Shown: positions 23,546-37,134 of the stretch, one piece after another
Layout of the letters: every line of letters begins with the position of its first letter
Numbering within the stretch: the stretch's first letter is position 1
From: Chrysemys picta bellii
Lineage: Eukaryota > Chordata > Testudines > Emydidae
Reading direction: 5' to 3'
Assembly (NCBI RefSeq): GCF_011386835.1
Contig: NC_088794.1
Location: forward strand, 70,566,434 to 70,630,433
Length of the DNA stretch: 64,000 bases
Notes under the pieces: generated by a model
Databases searched by the model: none
What the model was told of the DNA's origin: nothing
Seen by the model: the letters and a program-made list of their open reading frames with translations, nothing else
Made by a program: the position numbers and the translations under genes

Positions 23546-26500
23546 TATCTAGCATTGCTTATGTACAGTGGGTTAAAAATAATCCTTCTCTAGGCAATGG
23601 AGTCACACTGAACGCATCTTGAATACCCTATTGTACCTTGACTACAATAACTATAATTTTATAGACATGACAGCAACTGACATGTTATCTGGGGATATTG
23701 TTTACTCTAAAAGGTTTAGATTCTTCATGACTCACTCAAGGGGCTTTCAGTGGGCAAAGGAGAAAAAATAATTTCCAATAAATACTTTAGGCCAGATACT
23801 GGGTATGCCTACAGCACACTACACAACACTTTACCTGATTAACCTCATCTCTGATAGCTCCTGCCACTCCACTGGGCAGAATCTTAAAGGACAAGAACGA
23901 GGAATGAAGAAAACAATGCAACAGAACTGGGTCATGGACCACATATTTAAATGTTCCTCTGTTCCTCCAGTAAAAACCTTGGTACAGCAGGTAAGGCAAT
24001 AAATCCACTCTTTTAAACAGATTTCCCACCTTACTATTTACTATATTTTTTTAATTAAAGTTGTAAGAAACAAAGGAATGCGTTAGATTAGAATATATCT
24101 CAAATGACAGCCAGTGTACAGCCAACCTTACTTAAAAAAAAAAAAAAGGCATTTTAATTCCTGTACTTGGATGTTGTTGGTTTGGTTTTCTTGTTTGTTT
24201 TTTTGTTTGTTTGTGTTTCCAATTTAAAAGTTCTCATTGCTCATGCACTTTTTATTCCCTGATGCTCTACTCCAGCAGGAGAAACATAAAAGGAGCAGAC
24301 AACATATTTTTTTCAGATGGACCCCACTTATTTTCTATTTCTATTTCTCTTTAAAAAAATTAAGGAAATAACCAAGAATATCCATCAAAACTATAGGTTG
24401 CTCATTTTCAAAGTACCTTACAAACTTTAGTTGCATGTTAAAGGCATGTCAGCAGGTATATCTATTTCCCATTAACCCTTAATATTTGTAACACATCACT
24501 GGCTATGTGTAAACATTTGTTCCCTCACACTGCTATTCAAAGGCCCAAAGTAAAGGCCACTGCAGTTAATGGAACAATTCCGATTGACTTCATCAGACTT
24601 CAAAACCCAGGTCCAAATCTTTCTATCTGTGTGAGCACCTCAGAACTCCAATATCAGACTCTGTAATAGTTCTTACTCCGAGAGTCTTCCAAGAACATTG
24701 AAAAGAGCAATCAAGACATGGCAATAGCAGATGTTAAAATGACACAAATTTGGGCAAACTTACAGCCTTTGATATATTCACCTCGCTACATTCTTCTCAT
24801 TAATGCAAAGTAAAAGGCAGCAAAGGCTTTCACTAATTGTCAAGTATCTTCCTTTCATATATTCAGATACAAAAAGGATAATTTTACACTGAATTTGAAA
24901 GACTAAGGTCAATGATTAATCAAGCACCAGGTGTCAATGTGATAGTATGAGTCAGCAGGATGTGTATGAAAGGGCTGTGGGAGGTATAAAAATGGATTGG
25001 AGGATTTGTTCAAGATTTAAAGGCTTTCAGTCTCCTTTACCTCCTGGTCCTTTCTCTAAGTTTTATAGGCAGGAACCACCCTTGGGTATCAAGCCAAACC
25101 TTGTCACCAATTAGAGAGCTGATTTTCTGATCCTGACTGCACATACACTCACAACACACACACACTCCTTTTCACATACTCTTTCAATACTCTAACTCGT
25201 GCACGTGATAGTTTCTAACATTTGGAAGTGACACTTTTGCACATTCCAATTCCACCATCTGCCCCCTCACAGATGTTCAATGCTTTCCAGTGTATGCAAT
25301 GATATTAGTATACCAAAAGGATACATGGAGGTGTGCACACGCAAAACTGCACACATGTAAGTGGGGGCGGCACTGAGGCCCCAGTGCAAATCAGGCCCTA
25401 CACTAGTCAGAGTGGTATTTTTGGTTCTCTTGGCTAGTAGTTATTTAATTAGATAGACATCCCCAGTATTTATTTAGGCTGAACTGAAAGATTGGAGCAG
25501 GGAGAGCATCTCATCTTAAGGGAGCTGAAAGTATTCATCTATTGAATAAAATAGCATTCTCTTCTCCTGTGATTTAATTTGTTCGATTAAGTCCGTAGAG
25601 GCACCGCTTCTTATTAGGCATTCAGGAATTAGCTCAAAGTCTAGGACACTAAGCCATCCTAAAACGTTGAAATTTATATATAAAAATCTACCCTACCTAA
25701 TACAGGATTCTGTGCGTACTTTCAGCTGTAGTTTTTCTCCCACTGAAGATTAGGAGGGCTCAGATTTTTTGGCAGTTCTCAACAGTATCCTTTGCTGGCA
25801 TCCTCTGTTTTTACACACAACAGATCACTTTCACCTTCTTATGAAATTTACTGAAGTCTCAGCAGGACATATCGGTGCAATTAAAAAAAAGTTGATTCCC
25901 TCTTCGAATGCAAAGGTGTAGGAGGTTAAGATGTAAAGCAAACTTTTCATGCCAACACTTGGAGAAAACTCTAATTAACTGAATTGAGATGCTACAGTTG
26001 AGCCAGGAACTTAAAATCGTCTCTCTTTTTTTCCTCTCCATTTAAACCTCTACTACAGTCTTCCCTCAAGCCATGCTTTAAAGATATTCCCATTGCCTTG
26101 GAAGTTATTGCAAAAGTATAGAACCAAATAGAGGTAGTTAGTTATGGCTGCATGCTGGGAGCAGAGCTGAGCTGCACCACCCCAGGGGATGCTCCAGGAA
26201 GAAGAATCCCTTCCCAAGCACAGGGGGTGTAGGCTGCACTACTTTCACATAATGGCCTGCTCTCCTCTCTGTGCTGGAGCAGATCTGCATCCTACTGTTG
26301 AGGGAATAGGGCCATAATCACATCCTAGTTCCCTTTCTAAAATGAAATGCAGAATGTAGAGGGCAATAACTTCTCCCTTGCAGGGACACTGGAACAATTT
26401 GTATAGTGGGGATGCTAACAGTCATTGAACCAAACTGTAAACCCTGTGTATAATGGAAAGCCAGCATCCCCAGCACCCCTAGATCCATCACCTATGCTCC

Positions 26501-27415
26501 CTAGATCATGTAAGCGCAGCATCAATAAAATTCATATGGGGAGGGGGGGTGATCCAGCTTCTGTTGAAGTCAAGGGGTGTTTTGGTGTTCATTTCAGTGC
26601 AAGCAGGACTGAATCTATTATCTTTTCCACACACAGAACTGTCTTCAAATGCCCAATCCTGTGTTGCGTTGAGTGTCCTTGACTGCCACTAACCTCAATG
26701 AGAGATGAGTGCTCAGTATATCATAAAATCAAGTCCCAAATGCAAGCAGTTTCTCGGTTGGTAGCTTTTTGTTCCTGCTTGTGTTTTTGTTGGGTGGGCG
26801 GTGGAGGGTTGGGGGGGGGGGGGGACTTGCACACTAATGGTGGCAATATGCAATCCTTACAGCTTTTTAAAGGGAGGTAGTGAACTGGCAGCCAGAAAAT
26901 AAATGGTACCAATACTGAACTTTTAAGAAGAGCAGCCCCTTTTAGAAGTTTCCCTTTAGAAAAGGCATTTAGGCTTTTGTTTTGTTTTTAAAAAAGGACA
27001 CTTGATTAAGTGAAATGAAATTAGAAGCTCAAACAACATCTTCATATATTTTTCAAGTTTCCAGGCATGCTGAGTGAAGCACTCCACAGACAGAACAGAC
27101 TGCACAACCGTGTATCACACTTAAATGTAATCACAGCTGAAAATAACATCAGCCAGTACCTACAGTACACTGAGGTATATTTAAGAGTCCCCAATCAGCA
27201 ATCGACCTTTCCTACATGTGTTCATAATAACAATGTACTGTTTCATTTTTATGCTTTGTTTTCTTTCTTACTCTATTGCGTTCGGTCATTTTAGAATATA
27301 GAACAGCTTTTTTCTTTTCTCCAATTGCAGTTTTGTTCCCAGGGGAGAGAAGGAGGAAGGAGGAAAGAGATGGCTTGTATTTCTCAAAAAAAATTTACAG
27401 AACACAATGTCTTAC

Positions 27416-27586
27416 CTGTTGCAATCAACATGAAGCAGAAGGTGAGATGCGCTAAGTGACAGTGCAATCTTATGCCACTGTCCATCTGCCATCCGGTACG
27501 GGAACACCTCTGTTCTTGCCTTTCCATTAAATCTGTAATGATATCTAATCTCGTCCCTCAGGCCGCTGCTCTCCAGTTCAAAGTAG
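27416..27586 (-). CDS. NELL1: NELL1 internal exon (family exon 4), laminin-G-like domain
   Basis: Minus-strand exon of 171 nt, from ...TTTCAAATACAG to GTAAGAC. It completes the AGC codon begun by the exon at 51307-51457, then reads 56 codons (YFELESSGLRDEIRYHYRFN, GKARTEVFPYRMADGQWHKI, ALSLSASHLLLHVDCN) and ends with AG, completed by the next exon. The ADGQWHK and LHVDCN signatures are central to the laminin-G/thrombospondin-N-like fold of NELL proteins. This is the largest of the four exons here. Lengths, phases (phase 2 on both sides) and splice sites agree. It lies in the extracellular part of the secreted protein. Confidence 0.97.
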
Positions 27587-30164
27587 CTGTATTTGAAAGA
27601 TGAAGAGTCAGTTCCATGTTTTAGACTGTTATCCCTGCTATCACCACCATTTCCCTCCTTCTGCTCTAAGGCTTAAAAACAGTTCATACATTTGAAAATG
27701 AACTAATCACCACATTAGGTTACAAATGTAAAACAGGTTACATAGTATGGGTGTTAGATCTTGTAGTTTATTATTTTTAATAAAAGAGTGAGATAGGCCA
27801 TAAAATATTAAATAATATCACTTATATGAAGATTGCGCATGTTAAAAACACCATTAGATAGCCCTGAAGATCAAAGTTCCCTTTTTTATCCACAGTACAA
27901 GCATCCCTCCACTGCTCTACCAATGTGCTTCATCTCTGGGCTGGATTTGAACGGGCAACCTAGAAATGATGGGCTCTATTCACATTACTAATGCCAAAGA
28001 AGAGGTACTATAGGAAGAATGCACAAGCTAATTAGCGGAGTAGTATCTACTTGCCACAAATCTCATTTTAAAATGCTTATTTTTAAATCTCTCCTCCAAA
28101 ATGTGTGCTTATTCAATGTATTGACTTTTATTTTTAAGGCTGTAATGTTTCAGCTTTACAAGGAAATTAAAGTCACCAGATAGAGTAGGTTTCTCAAAAC
28201 CTGGCACAGTCAGGTAGAACCCTGGGACATATGTCACAACAGAACAGTCACAGGATAGCACTTTCTTGCTAACAAAACAACATATTTATTTGGCTCAAAC
28301 TTCCATCAATAGTTGCTTCACACTTGCGGGAGGAACTACAGAGCCAGTTAATTTTTAAAATGAGTTTAGTCCCTGTAAAAGGTACCAGACTAGCAGTCTG
28401 GCAACTGAGCCACACCCAGCACCAGAGAAACTTCCCCAAGCTGGTCTACCAGGGACAGCCTCTAGGGACAAGAGGGGAGACTGACCTCTATGCCTGTTTA
28501 ATCCTAGGCCTATCATAAAATTACCAGGGAAGGATGTGGGCAGAAACTAACAAGAGCTGAGTGGAACTAATGAGGACTGCACAATTCTTGTGGCCTTGAA
28601 GGAAGCATAAATGCACAGCCCTCCAATGCTGTAGGTATGCTCTGGGGCTTTGGGAGAGGACTGGGCATAAGCTAAACAGTAGGAAAGAGGGAGGAAAGGA
28701 GACTCGAAGAAGAGGAAAGAGGAGAGAAAACAGAATTATTGGGAAGACAAGAATGGAAATGGGAGAGGAGGAAGAGACAGTAGCTGTTTGCTGGTGGTAC
28801 ATCCAAGGGAGCTGGGATTGCTGCACTGGACACTGCATGCTTACATCACTGGTGTGGGGAGGAAGGAGTGCTTTGCTTCACTCTCTAGCAAGCCTCTCCA
28901 AAAGAAGGAAGAAAATCAGTCTTGATGGGCCTTGCTCTCCACTGCCAAAAGCAGATTTCCATGATACTGCATTTGGAAGGAAGATGAGATCACTGAGGAA
29001 GAACAGAAGAAAGGCGGGGACCCATACTGAAAGAAGACTAAAGACTGAAACACGAACTAGTGGTGTGGAGGAAAGGTAATACACCTGCCCAACTCTTGAA
29101 AGCTAAAAATAGGAAGAACTGGAGAGAGAAAATAGGGAAGCATTTAAAGCCACTGAAATATATAGGCTTAGAGAAACTTTTCTGAGGGATAAAAAGGAGA
29201 AAGATGCCTAATTAGTTAAAAACTCCAGAGATTATTAAAAATGAAAACATTTTAAACAGCTCATTTATTCTTGGCCATTCATGCCATTTGTCTACTTTTT
29301 GCATGTTGCACAGCATTGGCAGTTTCACTCTGGTTTGTAGTCAATTTCACTCTCTGGTTCTCATGTAGCAGCCCAATGGTGCATCATTTGGGATATAAAT
29401 GCTTCCAGGGAATGACTACATCCAAACAGAAAACTCTTTGCACTCGTCAATTGACAAATACATGTAATGCAGTTTTGCTTGTTTTGTAATATTTTCTTCC
29501 CCATCTTTACCAAAAAAAAAAAAAATTAACTTTTTGGCCTAAAATACTCAGTAGAAATATGTAAAATCTAAAACAGTTTGTAATGAAGAGACAGACACTC
29601 AGAGAAAAGGAGAGAGGGAATAAAAAGAAGAACCGTGACTTATTTCATTTAAGGGGGGTGGGGGTTGCAGTTCAGATTTCCTTCCACGTACCAATCCAAT
29701 TAATTGGGAAACTAAGAAGAAATATCTATCTAAAATGCTGGATTCCAGCCATCTGAGACACTGCAGACCTCTCATCCCCTTAATGGACAACAATGAAATT
29801 AAACATTAAATCGATGGACAGAGGAGCCCTGCAAGTAAAATAGGATGGAAGAGAAACACTCTTAACCATTATTCTCTGATACATTCTACTGTTTCACATG
29901 ACACATTTTACATAGTTATTGATTTTCTTTCAAATAGATAGAGGGAATTAACAATGCAGATTATCCAGTTGTTCAAGGCAATGATTCTCCAACTGTGGAG
30001 ACCTGCACTCTTGAGCAGTGACGCTTCCAGTTAATTCCAGTTTAGTCTCGGATTATTTTAGGACTTTCAGAGATTTTTTAACCAATTACTCTAAACCCAA
30101 AAACAAAAATACAAGCCTCTCTCCGCACCTCATGTGATCATTTCTTTGTCAGCTGTTCCTGTGG

Positions 30165-30330
30165 TGTGAACTCAGCCATGATCAAATTTACAGAGGACAC
30201 CAAAATTGGTGGGGCAGCAAATACACAGGAGAGACAGAGTTACACTGCAGCGTGACCTGGCGAGACTGGAGTAGTGGGAGCTACAGGCAACAAGGGGAGA
30301 GTCATTACTAACAAATGTTAAATCCAACAG
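30165..30330 (+). mobile_element. Old CR1 fragment (reverse-transcriptase region)
   Basis: The stretch 'atcaaatttacagaggacac' 'caaaattggtggggcagcaa' translates to a decayed FADDTK(I/L)GG reverse-transcriptase active-site block. The following 'actaacaaatgttaaatcc' is another CR1 coding landmark. Highly diverged. Confidence 0.55.
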
Positions 30331-31559
30331 CCCAGGGAAAGGAAATAAATCAGTACAGATAGAAAATGGGGAAATGTAACTAAATAGCCACTCCCAGTGC
30401 ATTAAAATGAGCTTATCTTCATTCTATCTAGGTTCTTATGTGGTTTTCATAATTGTAACATCTGAGAGATTTCCAATAGAATCTGCCGCAGAAAAAGTAT
30501 GGGACTGGAATCATGGGCTTAGAGGAGAGCTAATCCTAAAGGAAGTAGGCACTTTTATTAAGGGGTGCACTACATGAACACTGGTTCAAGGTCACCACAA
30601 CCAAATCTAGGCAAGCCCAAAACAGAAAAAGCTGTTCCTTGCCATTTCCTTTTCTTGTTCCTTATTGTCTTTTCTTCGCCAACACTATATACACCATTCT
30701 CTCATTTACATTTCCTACATAACCAGATACTAAGGTGCACCTGAGCTCCATTTTGCTACCTCCTGGTCTCACCCATGACTCTGGAGGCAGCCTGGGACTG
30801 ATTTGACTCCAGATACAATTTAGAGAAGCCTCAGGACTGCTCTAATTTATATCAGTTAGAACAGTCCCCTAGGGGACTTTTGTTAGTGCACACCCCAAGA
30901 TTGCAATGCATTTTGGCTACTCTGGGAGGTTCCAGGGAGTGCTCCCTCTATGAAGTGCCAGCCAGAGACTCCAGCTGGTTGGAGCAAAAGCAGCCAATGC
31001 AGGGACAGTTGCACTATGGGGAGTAGTGAAAATGGGGCCCAACCAGGGATACCCCTCACTCTAAAATACCTTTGGACACAGAACTGTGCAGGGGAGACCT
31101 CCCGCTCTGCCCTCAGCACGTAGCCTTGCGGAAAAACTGCCAAGAGCAGCCAGTCTGAAAGTCCAGCCAGTAGTAGCAGAAGGAGCCAAAGCAGGGCCTC
31201 TGGACACTCCAGTCAAGACTATAGAATATTCTCTGATTTTCTCTGCCTGGGCTGATTGGCTGTTTGCACCAACCCTCCATTTCCCTCACCAGGATCTTCA
31301 CTTCAACTTCACTCCACAATGCCCTTCTTTACCCTCTGCTCTGCCTTACCCTGCCCCACTCACCGCTTCCCTTCTCTTTCCATTTAGCTGATTGCCTCCT
31401 AAGTAACCGTGCTCCCCAAATAAACAAAAATTGTGGAACTAACATGCCGTTTACCGCCACCCACTGTTCACTCGCCTTGTGTTTTCTATACCTTCCCACA
31501 CCCTGTGTCTGACTTGTCTATTTAAATAATATTGTCTCATTGTTTCCTTATACAATATT

Positions 31560-31740
31560 GTCTCTTTGCATCCCTCTGTTTTCTCTTGTCTTAAACTTTG
31601 ATGGTAAGCTCTTTGGGATAGGGACAGCCTTTTTGTTCAGTGTTTGTAAAGTGCCTAGCACAATGGGGTCCTGGTTCATGACTGGGGCTCCTAAGTGCTA
31701 TAACACAAATAAATAAAATAATAAGTGCCACTAAAGGAGT
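31560..31740. repeat. Dispersed repeat 3' end, family unassigned
   Basis: The order 'ggtaagctctttgggatagg', 'gtttgtaaagtgcctagcac', 'aatggggtcctggttcatga', 'ctcctaagtgctataacaca', ending in AAATAAATAAAATAATAA, is a very common amniote repeat 3' end with an A/T-rich tail. A poorer copy lies at 2740-2990. Confidence 0.6.
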
Positions 31741-31799
31741 ACAAAAGTGAAGAATCAGGATTTGGACCAGTCATACTTTGCACTTAGAACAGGGCCCCC

Positions 31800-32015
31800 T
31801 TCCATCTGAGAATCTTAGAGAACTTACAAATATTGATAAATTAAGCCACAAGATATACCTTTGAAGAAGATATCATCATCCCCATTTCACAGATGGGAAC
31901 ATAAGGCACAGAAAGGTTAAACCATCTGCCCCAAGGTCCCACAGGGTGTCACTATCAGAACTAGCAGTAATATTTAGGGAACCAATCCTAGCTTCCCAAC
32001 TAGGCCACACTTCAT
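31800..32015 (-). mobile_element. MIR-type SINE copy
   Basis: 'atcatccccatttcacagat', 'ggcacagaaaggttaaacca', 'gccccaaggtcccacagggt' and 'cccaactaggccacacttc' give the antisense MIR core and head. Confidence 0.75.
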
Positions 32016-32351
32016 CTGTTTCCACAATGACATCTCCTCATACTAGTGGACAGTGATGACAATTAACATAGTTAGGAGCAATTTATGATGTTCAGATATT
32101 ACCACCTCAAAAACCCATAAAGTTGCACTTGGTTCTTGACTGCCAGCTCAGAATAAAGCAGGGGTAATAAAATAACATCTGCTTTCAAAAAGTGCACACG
32201 TTCGTTCTCCTTATGCTTTCCTGTCACTGATCTGCTTTGTCTATCAAAAAAGGCTTGTACACTATTGACAACAAAAAAAATACTCTGGGCCTGATTTTCA
32301 TTTACATGGAGGACTCTTTGCACAACTGTGGCACCATAAGCCCATCTGTGT

Positions 32352-32505
32352 CCCCAGGTTTCAGAGCCCAAGCTCCAGCCTGAGCCGCAACTTCAAAGTG
32401 CTATCTACACAGCTATTTTTAGAGCACTAGCGTTAGCCTTGCAAGCCCGACTCTGTTGACCTGGGCTGGAAGGCTCAAAGCCGTGAGCTGTGTAGACATG
32501 CTCTA
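32352..32505. mobile_element. Harbinger-type MITE fragment
   Basis: The segment has alternating 'gagcccaagctccagcctga', 'agtgctatctacacagc', 'gacctgggctggaaggctc' and 'gagctgtgtagacatgc'. The last is the inverted form of the 'gtctacac' end seen on the large element at 10469. It looks like a short non-autonomous relative with one terminal end recognisable. Confidence 0.45.
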
Positions 32506-33164
32506 ACTAATAGGCCTTAGACTGGGGGTAAATGTACATTACACCAGTCTTACATAATTTGTCAATTAAGTGTTTTTTCCCACCAAAAAGGTACGCAGAG
32601 CTACTTAAAGCACGGAACAGGGAAATGGAAAAGATTTGGGGAAGTGGGATTTGCCTATACTATAAAATGCTGACAAGGATTTTTTTAAAAATGTGTGTCT
32701 GGCAAGGCAGAGAGAAGGACAGACACAAAAGGAAGTTTTCCCCTAAATTTCCCAAGCAGCAATTAAGCATTATAGTATTGTCTGAATCACAGATCCGAGT
32801 GCAAGGTGCAAGATAGTCAGAGGCAGAAAAAGCAAAATAAAAAAAAAATTAAGGAAAACATGGCAGAGACACACACACACCTACAAACGTATAACATTAA
32901 AAAATTAACTGAGGCTGGTATTGCGGAGGATCTAACCTTTTGTTGTTTATGTAAGAGGCAAAACAAAGGCAGAAGAATCTAGGTTTTCTAAATGGAAGAG
33001 CAGAGCTTTGATAAGGAAAGCCTTAAAAATTCACCTAAAAACTGCAATATCAAGAAGATTCTGGAGAGATTATTTTATTTTTTGGTACTCAATAAGAGCA
33101 CTGTCAATATAAAGGAGCTGCTTGCCGCTGCTGCTGGCAGTTTGCAAGCTAGAACAGCACTAGG

Positions 33165-33719
33165 ACAAGCACTGTCAATGAAGTTGCACTTAGGAAGTTC
33201 AGACTTGAAATTAGACGAAGGTTTCTGACCGTCAGAGGGGTGAAATATTGGAACGGCCTACCGAGGGAAACGGTGGGGGCGACGGACCTGTCTGGTTTTA
33301 AGATAAAGTTAGATAAGTTTATGGAGGGAATGGTTTAATGGTAAAACATAGTAGTCAAGGAAAGCCAAGCAATGGTGGGTAAATAGTATAATGGCTAACG
33401 GGGTCGGGCTGGAGACTCTTGCCTATATGCTCGGGGTCTTACTGATCGCCACATTTGGGGTCGGGAAGGAATTTTCCTCCAGGGCAGATTGGCTGAGCCT
33501 CTGGAGGTTTTTCGCCTTCCTCCGCAGCATGGGGCAGGGATCTCTAGCAGGAGGGTCTCTGCCGATTGCAGTCACTAAAAACAGGATTGGGGACTTCAAC
33601 AGCAGAGTCCAGGGAAGGGGTAGGGACGGTTTTATGGCCTGCAGCATGCAGGGGGTCAGACCAGATGATCACAATGGTCCCTTCTGACCTTAAAGTCTAT
33701 GAGTCTATGAGTCTATGAG
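33165..33719 (+). mobile_element. CR1 LINE 3' end with tandem octamer tail
   Basis: Decayed coding remnants of the CR1 ORF2 C-terminus ('gaaggtttctgaccgtcaga', 'ggaacggcctaccgagg') lead into the 3' UTR ('ggtcagaccagatgatcaca', 'atggtcccttctgacct'). It ends at three or four copies of agtctatg (33694-33719), the diagnostic CR1 terminal repeat. CR1 inserts usually lack target duplications and none is seen. Confidence 0.92.
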
Positions 33720-35179
33720 GAAGTTAAAGGTTTCATAATTGCCATCTGCTGTCAAAGCACAAAAGAAGTCATTTAAATGGATTTCTCTCTCCTCTTCACA
33801 TAAGCAGCATGGAAGAGGCTAAGGTTTCAGAAGTGGGGGGTGGCCCACCTACAGAAATAATAAGGTGGGAGAAAAATATATATATAAATGTACGAGGTTT
33901 ATTGCAGAAGCTTAAAGGACTGAGTGCAAAACAAGCAGCTATAATAGGAAATGCATCACTTTCTGCAATAATTCTTCATAATCTCTCATAGCCACAGAGC
34001 TAATCACCTACCACACAATGTTTTGTTTGTTAATAAAGGACAATGTCCCAGCTCTGGAAAAATCCGTCAGATTAAATTCGATTATGTATTGTAACTGTAT
34101 GAGTCAACTGGCACAATGTGTTCCAAGACAAAGTGGTTTCTCACTTGGCAGGCTTTAGTAGTAATAGTTACTTCAGGGAATGAAAACAGGTGTTGCCGCT
34201 GGCCTTGGGGATGATCCTCCTATTTTGGTGTCAAGCCATTGAGTAACAACATCCAAAATTGCCCAATTAAGATTCAGTCTCAGAAGATTCACTGTACCAG
34301 CAAGTGCAGCCATTTCTTTATAGTGTAGGATATGTTATATGGTTAGAGTGCCCATGGATGGCATGCAGCCCCTGGTGGTTTTGCCTTCTCTGGAGTATAC
34401 CACTAGACAAATCCTGAGCCTGGTTCTTATCTCACTTACATCAGTATAAATCAGAAACAACTCCACTGTACTCAATGGAGTTAAACTGGGGTGAGTGGAG
34501 AATCAGACCCAATCTATGCAGATGTTTAAAAACATGGGCTGATGTAGACTGCTCCATTGACTTCAGGGAAGCTGCATCAGTTCACACCACCAGAGAATCT
34601 GGCTATATATACACTTGCACAAACATTGCCTGCATTCACAAGTTGACTAAGCAAGCGAATACAAGGCAAAAAGTGAACAAACTCAAAGAATATTACTGGC
34701 TTTATTCTAAAGTACTAATTCTCTTGGAAATAATTCCCTCAGTATCAAATTACTGCCTTTTCTTCCTCTTTCTTTAGAAGGTGGATGAAAGCCTCTCTCA
34801 ATTGCAATGACAAAGAGAGGCTACTTGCTCCTGAAATAAACCTGCTCTGTGTTACACCCGGTGTATGTTCTGCGAGTTGTAGAGACAAATAAATGAGAAA
34901 ATATAAACCTGGGTAAACAACACCCCCCATATTTCTGCCCCCTCCCTTCAGTAAAGAGTAACGGAAGTCAAAAATCTCCTTCATTTACATCTCACCTTGG
35001 ATTCTAAACATAAATAGCGGAAACTGATCCTTATTGTAACTCCACAGAAATCAATGGAGACGCATCAGGGACAAATTTTGACCATTTTAGATGCTTTTGC
35101 TGCATTTTCTTTTTTTAGCTTCTGAATAAGAGCCAACAGATTGTTAACATGGTGAACTACTGCTCTTCCAGGTCCATGT

Positions 35180-35490
35180 TTCTGTGAAAGGCACAAAAGC
35201 TGGAGCCTGTCCGGGGTAACAGCCGCCTGGGCCACTGTGGGGAACCCTGGACTCTCCATCTGACCTGGGTGGGGGGCCCAAGAGCAGCCCCCGACCCATG
35301 TCCCCACCCCCCGGGGTATGCCCATGAGGGCAGGTGGAGGGTCCAGGGCTCTCCATAGCGGCCTGGAAGGCTGTTACCCCGGCCAGGCTCCAGCTTCTGG
35401 CCTGGACAGGGGTGGTGCCTTTGGGAGGGACAGGGGCGGAGCCACAGAGGGGGCAGGCCTCATGGCCCACTCAGTTTTATGAAGGATCCA
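35180..35490. repeat. GC-rich unclassified segment
   Basis: A sharp GC-rich island in AT-rich intron with two related inverted phrases: 'agcctgtccggggtaacagc' near 35200 and 'gctgttaccccggccaggct' near 35370. They form imperfect inverted repeats about 150 bp apart. The open frames over it (35144-35470 on minus, for example) have low-complexity proline/glycine composition and are not genes. Confidence 0.4.
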
Positions 35491-35496
35491 GAACTG

Positions 35497-35650
35497 CTAG
35501 CTGGAGTCAGAAGCCAGGTGTCAGAGCCAACATCAGAACAGGAGTCAGAAATCAGAGCTCAGGGTGAGAACAGTAGTCAGAGGCCAGATGCTAGGGCCAA
35601 TGGTCAGAGCCAAAATCAGAAGTCAGGAATCAGAGCCCAGGGTGAGAACT
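35497..35650. repeat. Two-copy tandem repeat built from short 'gtcagag/atcagaa' units
   Basis: Two consecutive units of about 70-80 bp each end in 'cagagc(t/c)cagggtgagaac' (35540-35570 and 35630-35650). Each is built from smaller repeats such as gtcagaagccagg, gtcagagcca and catcagaa. This is a degenerate minisatellite. Confidence 0.6.
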
Positions 35651-37057
35651 AGGCTACCTGGAGTGAGGTAAGGCAGGAGCAGGGAACAAGCAGGTACAGG
35701 AGCTATCACGGTCATGGGTGAATGCTTTGAGTTGCTGCTGAACTGCTGCTGGCCTGCAGACCCTTCCAGTCAATCAGGCAGACTACTACAGACCAGCTGT
35801 GCTCATTAGGTTGCCCAGAGAATGATTCTGTTGCACGTCTTGATTCTTGACAGCATCTAAGTTTCCTGGAGGAAATGCAGCACACAGAAAAACAAGATAG
35901 GCCTCAGCACTCATTTCTCCTGAACAAAACTGGTGGTCATTAAGCAAGTCTAGAAATACTGACATAGACATCGCCCTATAGAGATTGCCCACCATCATAA
36001 CCAGCCCTGCCTCTCTGACATGTCAGTGTGATGCTGAAATGAAAAGGGTCTTCTTTTCTATATTCCAACTTACTGCTGTAGTCAGCCTCTTATGACCTTT
36101 TTGACAACCTTATTCGGGAACAAGAGACTTGAGAGAGTGTTTTGGATGGAAAATTTGTCAACACCGAGCGAGGGTGGCTTGTATTTTTAAGGAACGATGA
36201 TCTACATATTTTTAAGATGATGATCAGATACAGGATGTGATTTGACAGATAGAATGCTCCGATATGTATATTAAGGAAACACATTGCTTGAGGAATAGCA
36301 GAGTGAACAGTTAAGAGAGCCTGGCTGAAGTTACTATTATTTGTTAGCATGGAAATTACTGCTGCCCCCATTTTTATAATTAGAGCATCTGAACATTATC
36401 ATGTTTTACAGATGTATCATCAGTTGCCTATTCAAATTCTAGTGGCAGAGAGCAAAAAACCAAATTATGTTGCTAAGTGCAGAATGGGTTTTAGGCACAT
36501 AAAAAGTTGGACATTTTAAAATAATTACAAGTCCTTTGGAGATGGGCATTATTATCCTACAATCATCTCAATGTGTTTTACAATCCCTCTGTTAGCATGT
36601 GGAACTCTTATGTACCTCACACAAGGGGCTTGTTAAGAGGGGATAATGCCTGCCTTATTGAAGTTTATTGCTTGATCATTATCCTTTTCTCGTCATAATC
36701 ACGCTTAAGCTTTAACCAGGCACTTGACACAACTCATTTCAGTTCAAGATCATGGGAATAAGATGCTCAGCAGTATACTGTAACCTGGAAACAGCTGCTA
36801 TGGATGCAGTGACCAAAGGAAATGGAATAGACAATACCAAAGAAAGAAAACCTGTGACAAAAATGTATAAACACCTGAAATGGATGAGGGGAAGATTATA
36901 AGCAGGATTGATTGGGTTCATCCATCAGCTACTTAGGAGAATCAGCTTCATGTAATCTACATCTTTACTGATGCACAGACCCTAACCTCTAATTGCCAGA
37001 TGATCACAAATTTCATTCAAAAATGCTACTGATCTCAGGATGCATTCAATAAAATGG

Positions 37058-37134
37058 TTTCAGAGTAGCAGCCGTGTTAGTCTGTATCCGCAAAAAGAAC
37101 ACCACTAAGGTGCCACAAGTACTCCTGTTCTTTT
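37058..37134. mobile_element. Short fold-back Penelope-like insertion
   Basis: A perfect 13-bp duplication, ttcaataaaatgg, flanks it (37045-37057 and 37135-37147). The first half is the conserved tail 'cagagtagcagccgtgttag' and 'tctgtatccgcaaaaagaac'. It is followed directly by an inverted segment 'ctaaggtgccacaagtactc' ending at 'ctgttctttttt'. It is the same family as 16022-16246 but so truncated that the ribozyme core is absent. Confidence 0.8.

Larger units (their letters stand above)
6650..27415 (-). other. NELL1: NELL1 intron between exons 4 and 5
   Basis: A 20.8-kb intron containing the Harbinger element (10469-14834), a Penelope fold-back (16022-16246), a CR1 3' end (20414-20711) and several MIR-like SINE copies, listed separately. 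Simple tracts also occur: poly-A at about 22962-22978, A-rich at 24134-24147, T/G-rich at 24180-24225, and a G run at 26811-26824. I see no recognisable feature in 7030-8400, 15000-15990, 16260-17150, 18330-20400, 21770-22950 or 24240-26800 beyond anonymous AT-rich intron DNA and scattered short palindromes of the CCATTGA-type. Confidence 0.85.

Noticed and set aside
28650..28790. Purine-rich stretch as a possible exon enhancer or coding segment
   Set aside because: It is a simple gga/gaa-rich tract (polypyrimidine on minus) with no splice sites or protein-like frame.
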